Assembly (NCBI GenBank): GCA_964370315.1
Contig: CAYJIS010000081.1
Coordinates: 1-5,062, forward strand
Reading direction: 5' to 3'
From: CAYJFX01 sp964370315
Lineage (GTDB): Bacteria; Spirochaetota; Spirochaetia; Treponematales; Treponemataceae
DNA: 5,062 nt
This document shows positions 4,883-5,062 of this stretch, in pieces; position 1 is the stretch's first letter; each line of letters begins with the position of its first letter. The notes below the pieces were generated by a model. It did no database searches, was not told the DNA's origin, and saw nothing but the letters and a program-made list of their open reading frames with translations. The position numbers and the translations under genes are program-made.

Positions 4883-4909
4883 GAGCGTTAGCGGAACCCC
4901 GCAAAGCTC
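4883..4909. repeat. Interrupted stem GAGC-N4-GCGG / CCGC-N3-GCTC
   Basis: GCGG (4891-4894) pairs with CCGC (4899-4902) and GAGC (4883-4886) with GCTC (4906-4909), separated by a small internal loop. It bridges H3 and H4 so that the palindromic block is nearly continuous. Confidence 0.35.
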
Positions 4910-4911
4910 GG

Positions 4912-4957
4912 TCGCAATTGTAGAGCTCGGCGCCCTCGTCGGGCTCTACAATTGCGA
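4912..4957. repeat. Palindrome H4: 46-bp near-perfect hairpin just upstream of the lysyl-tRNA synthetase promoter
   Basis: TCGCAATTGTAGAGC (4912-4926) is the perfect reverse complement of 4943-4957. Six further pairs, two of them G·T, bring the stem to 21 pairs around the loop CCCT (4933-4936). The GTAG...CTAC boundary seen in the other palindromes occurs within the stem (4920-4923 and 4946-4949). It ends 13 bp before the -35 at 4971 and has no T-run, so a terminator role is unlikely. Confidence 0.75.
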
Positions 4958-4970
4958 GGTGCCCATACTA

Positions 4971-4999
4971 TTGAAACAAACACAGAAATTCTGTATAAT
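4971..4999 (+). promoter_or_regulatory. Near-consensus sigma70-type promoter of the lysyl-tRNA synthetase gene, 7 bp from its ATG
   Basis: TTGAAA (4971-4976), a 17-bp spacer and TATAAT (4994-4999), then AGCCGAC and ATG at 5007. The expected transcription start falls on or next to the A of ATG, at a C-A step. No Shine-Dalgarno is present. Hexamers, spacer and distance to ATG are identical to those of the transglutaminase promoter. Confidence 0.75.
4982..4994. promoter_or_regulatory. 13-bp palindrome ACAGAAATTCTGT within the lysyl-tRNA synthetase promoter spacer
   Basis: Perfect 6-bp arms ACAGAA/TTCTGT around an A, filling most of the -35/-10 spacer and touching the first base of the -10. A repressor bound here would block polymerase. 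Function is inferred from position only. Confidence 0.4.
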
Positions 5000-5006
5000 A
5001 GCCGAC

Positions 5007-5062
5007 ATGAGTAACAATACTGAAAACAAGGCCGTGCTAGTACACTGGGCTGATCAAACTGC
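5007..5062 (+). CDS. lysS: Class I lysyl-tRNA synthetase, N-terminal fragment (3' end outside window)
   Basis: Only 18 complete codons plus a partial one are visible, starting MSNNTENKAVLVHWADQ. The VHWADQTA element is the characteristic N-terminus of class I (archaeal-type) lysyl-tRNA synthetases, which attach lysine to tRNA-Lys through a Rossmann-fold HIGH/KMSKS catalytic domain; that domain would lie beyond the window. Class I enzymes (also called LysK) occur in archaea, spirochaetes and a minority of other bacteria. The start is ATG 5007, placed 7 bp after a consensus -10 with no Shine-Dalgarno, so the mRNA is probably leaderless. The promoter supports a real gene start. With so few residues the product call is a motif match, not a proof. 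Confidence 0.7.
   Translation, partial: MSNNTENKAVLVHWADQT

Larger units (their letters stand above)
4265..5006. other. Gene-poor spacer of about 740 bp: repeats and palindromes, no convincing protein gene
   Basis: The left part (to about 4720) is AT-rich with a CTTCGAC-bounded inverted repeat, a terminator-like hairpin and another stem-loop. The right part (about 4720-4960) is GC-rich and almost wholly made of palindromes. Minus-strand open frames of about 60 codons at 4652-4869 run straight through these palindromes, have no ribosome-binding site and are read as chance. The spacer ends in the lysyl-tRNA synthetase promoter. Confidence 0.7.

Noticed and set aside
4719..4957. Palindrome cluster as a CRISPR array
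   Set aside because: No identical repeats with regular spacers; the units share only short boundaries and have different stems.

Overview
This is an AT-rich bacterial chromosomal window carrying five recognisable protein genes or gene pairs plus the broken tail of a sixth. The most telling gene is the last: its first residues (MSNNTENKAVLVHWADQTA) look like the N-terminus of a class I lysyl-tRNA synthetase, a form found in archaea and in only some bacteria, notably spirochaetes. With an Rpn/PD-(D/E)XK 'putative transposase' gene (abundant in Treponema), a MalY/PatB-type lyase tail and low GC, this suggests a Treponema-like spirochaete. That is inference at moderate confidence; a low-GC Firmicute is the main alternative.

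Layout. 1-146 (+): decayed C-terminus of a MalY/PatB aminotransferase. 175-705 (+): flavodoxin-fold NADPH-dependent FMN reductase / iron-sulfur flavoprotein. 707-1975 (-): membrane CHASE-GGDEF protein with a degenerate active site, convergent with the flavoprotein with 1 bp between stop codons. 2072-3199 (-): transglutaminase-like lipoprotein with an intact Cys-His-Asp triad. 3309-4208 (-): Rpn family nuclease split by one in-frame amber codon into an N-terminal nuclease ORF and a C-terminal ORF with its own Shine-Dalgarno and ATG. 4209-5006: a gene-poor stretch of about 800 bp whose right half is a GC-rich cluster of palindromes. 5007-end (+): start of the class I lysyl-tRNA synthetase gene.

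Two patterns stand out. First, two unrelated genes (transglutaminase and lysyl-tRNA synthetase) have identical start architecture, TTGAAA-N17-TATAAT-N7-ATG, and the flavoprotein gene has a similar one with 5 nt between -10 and ATG. None has a Shine-Dalgarno, so these mRNAs are probably leaderless. The CHASE-GGDEF and Rpn genes have strong Shine-Dalgarno sequences instead, so two initiation modes seem to coexist. Second, the palindromes at 4719-4957 look like one family: hairpins bounded by GTRG...CYAC ends, including a pair whose arms differ by a matching 4-bp insertion on both sides.

The genes do not form one obvious pathway. The CHASE-GGDEF and transglutaminase genes are adjacent and codirectional but each has its own promoter; a signalling link between them is speculative. 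Two different genes interrupted by single in-frame stops, plus a repeat-rich spacer, point to a locally decaying, accessory-like region.
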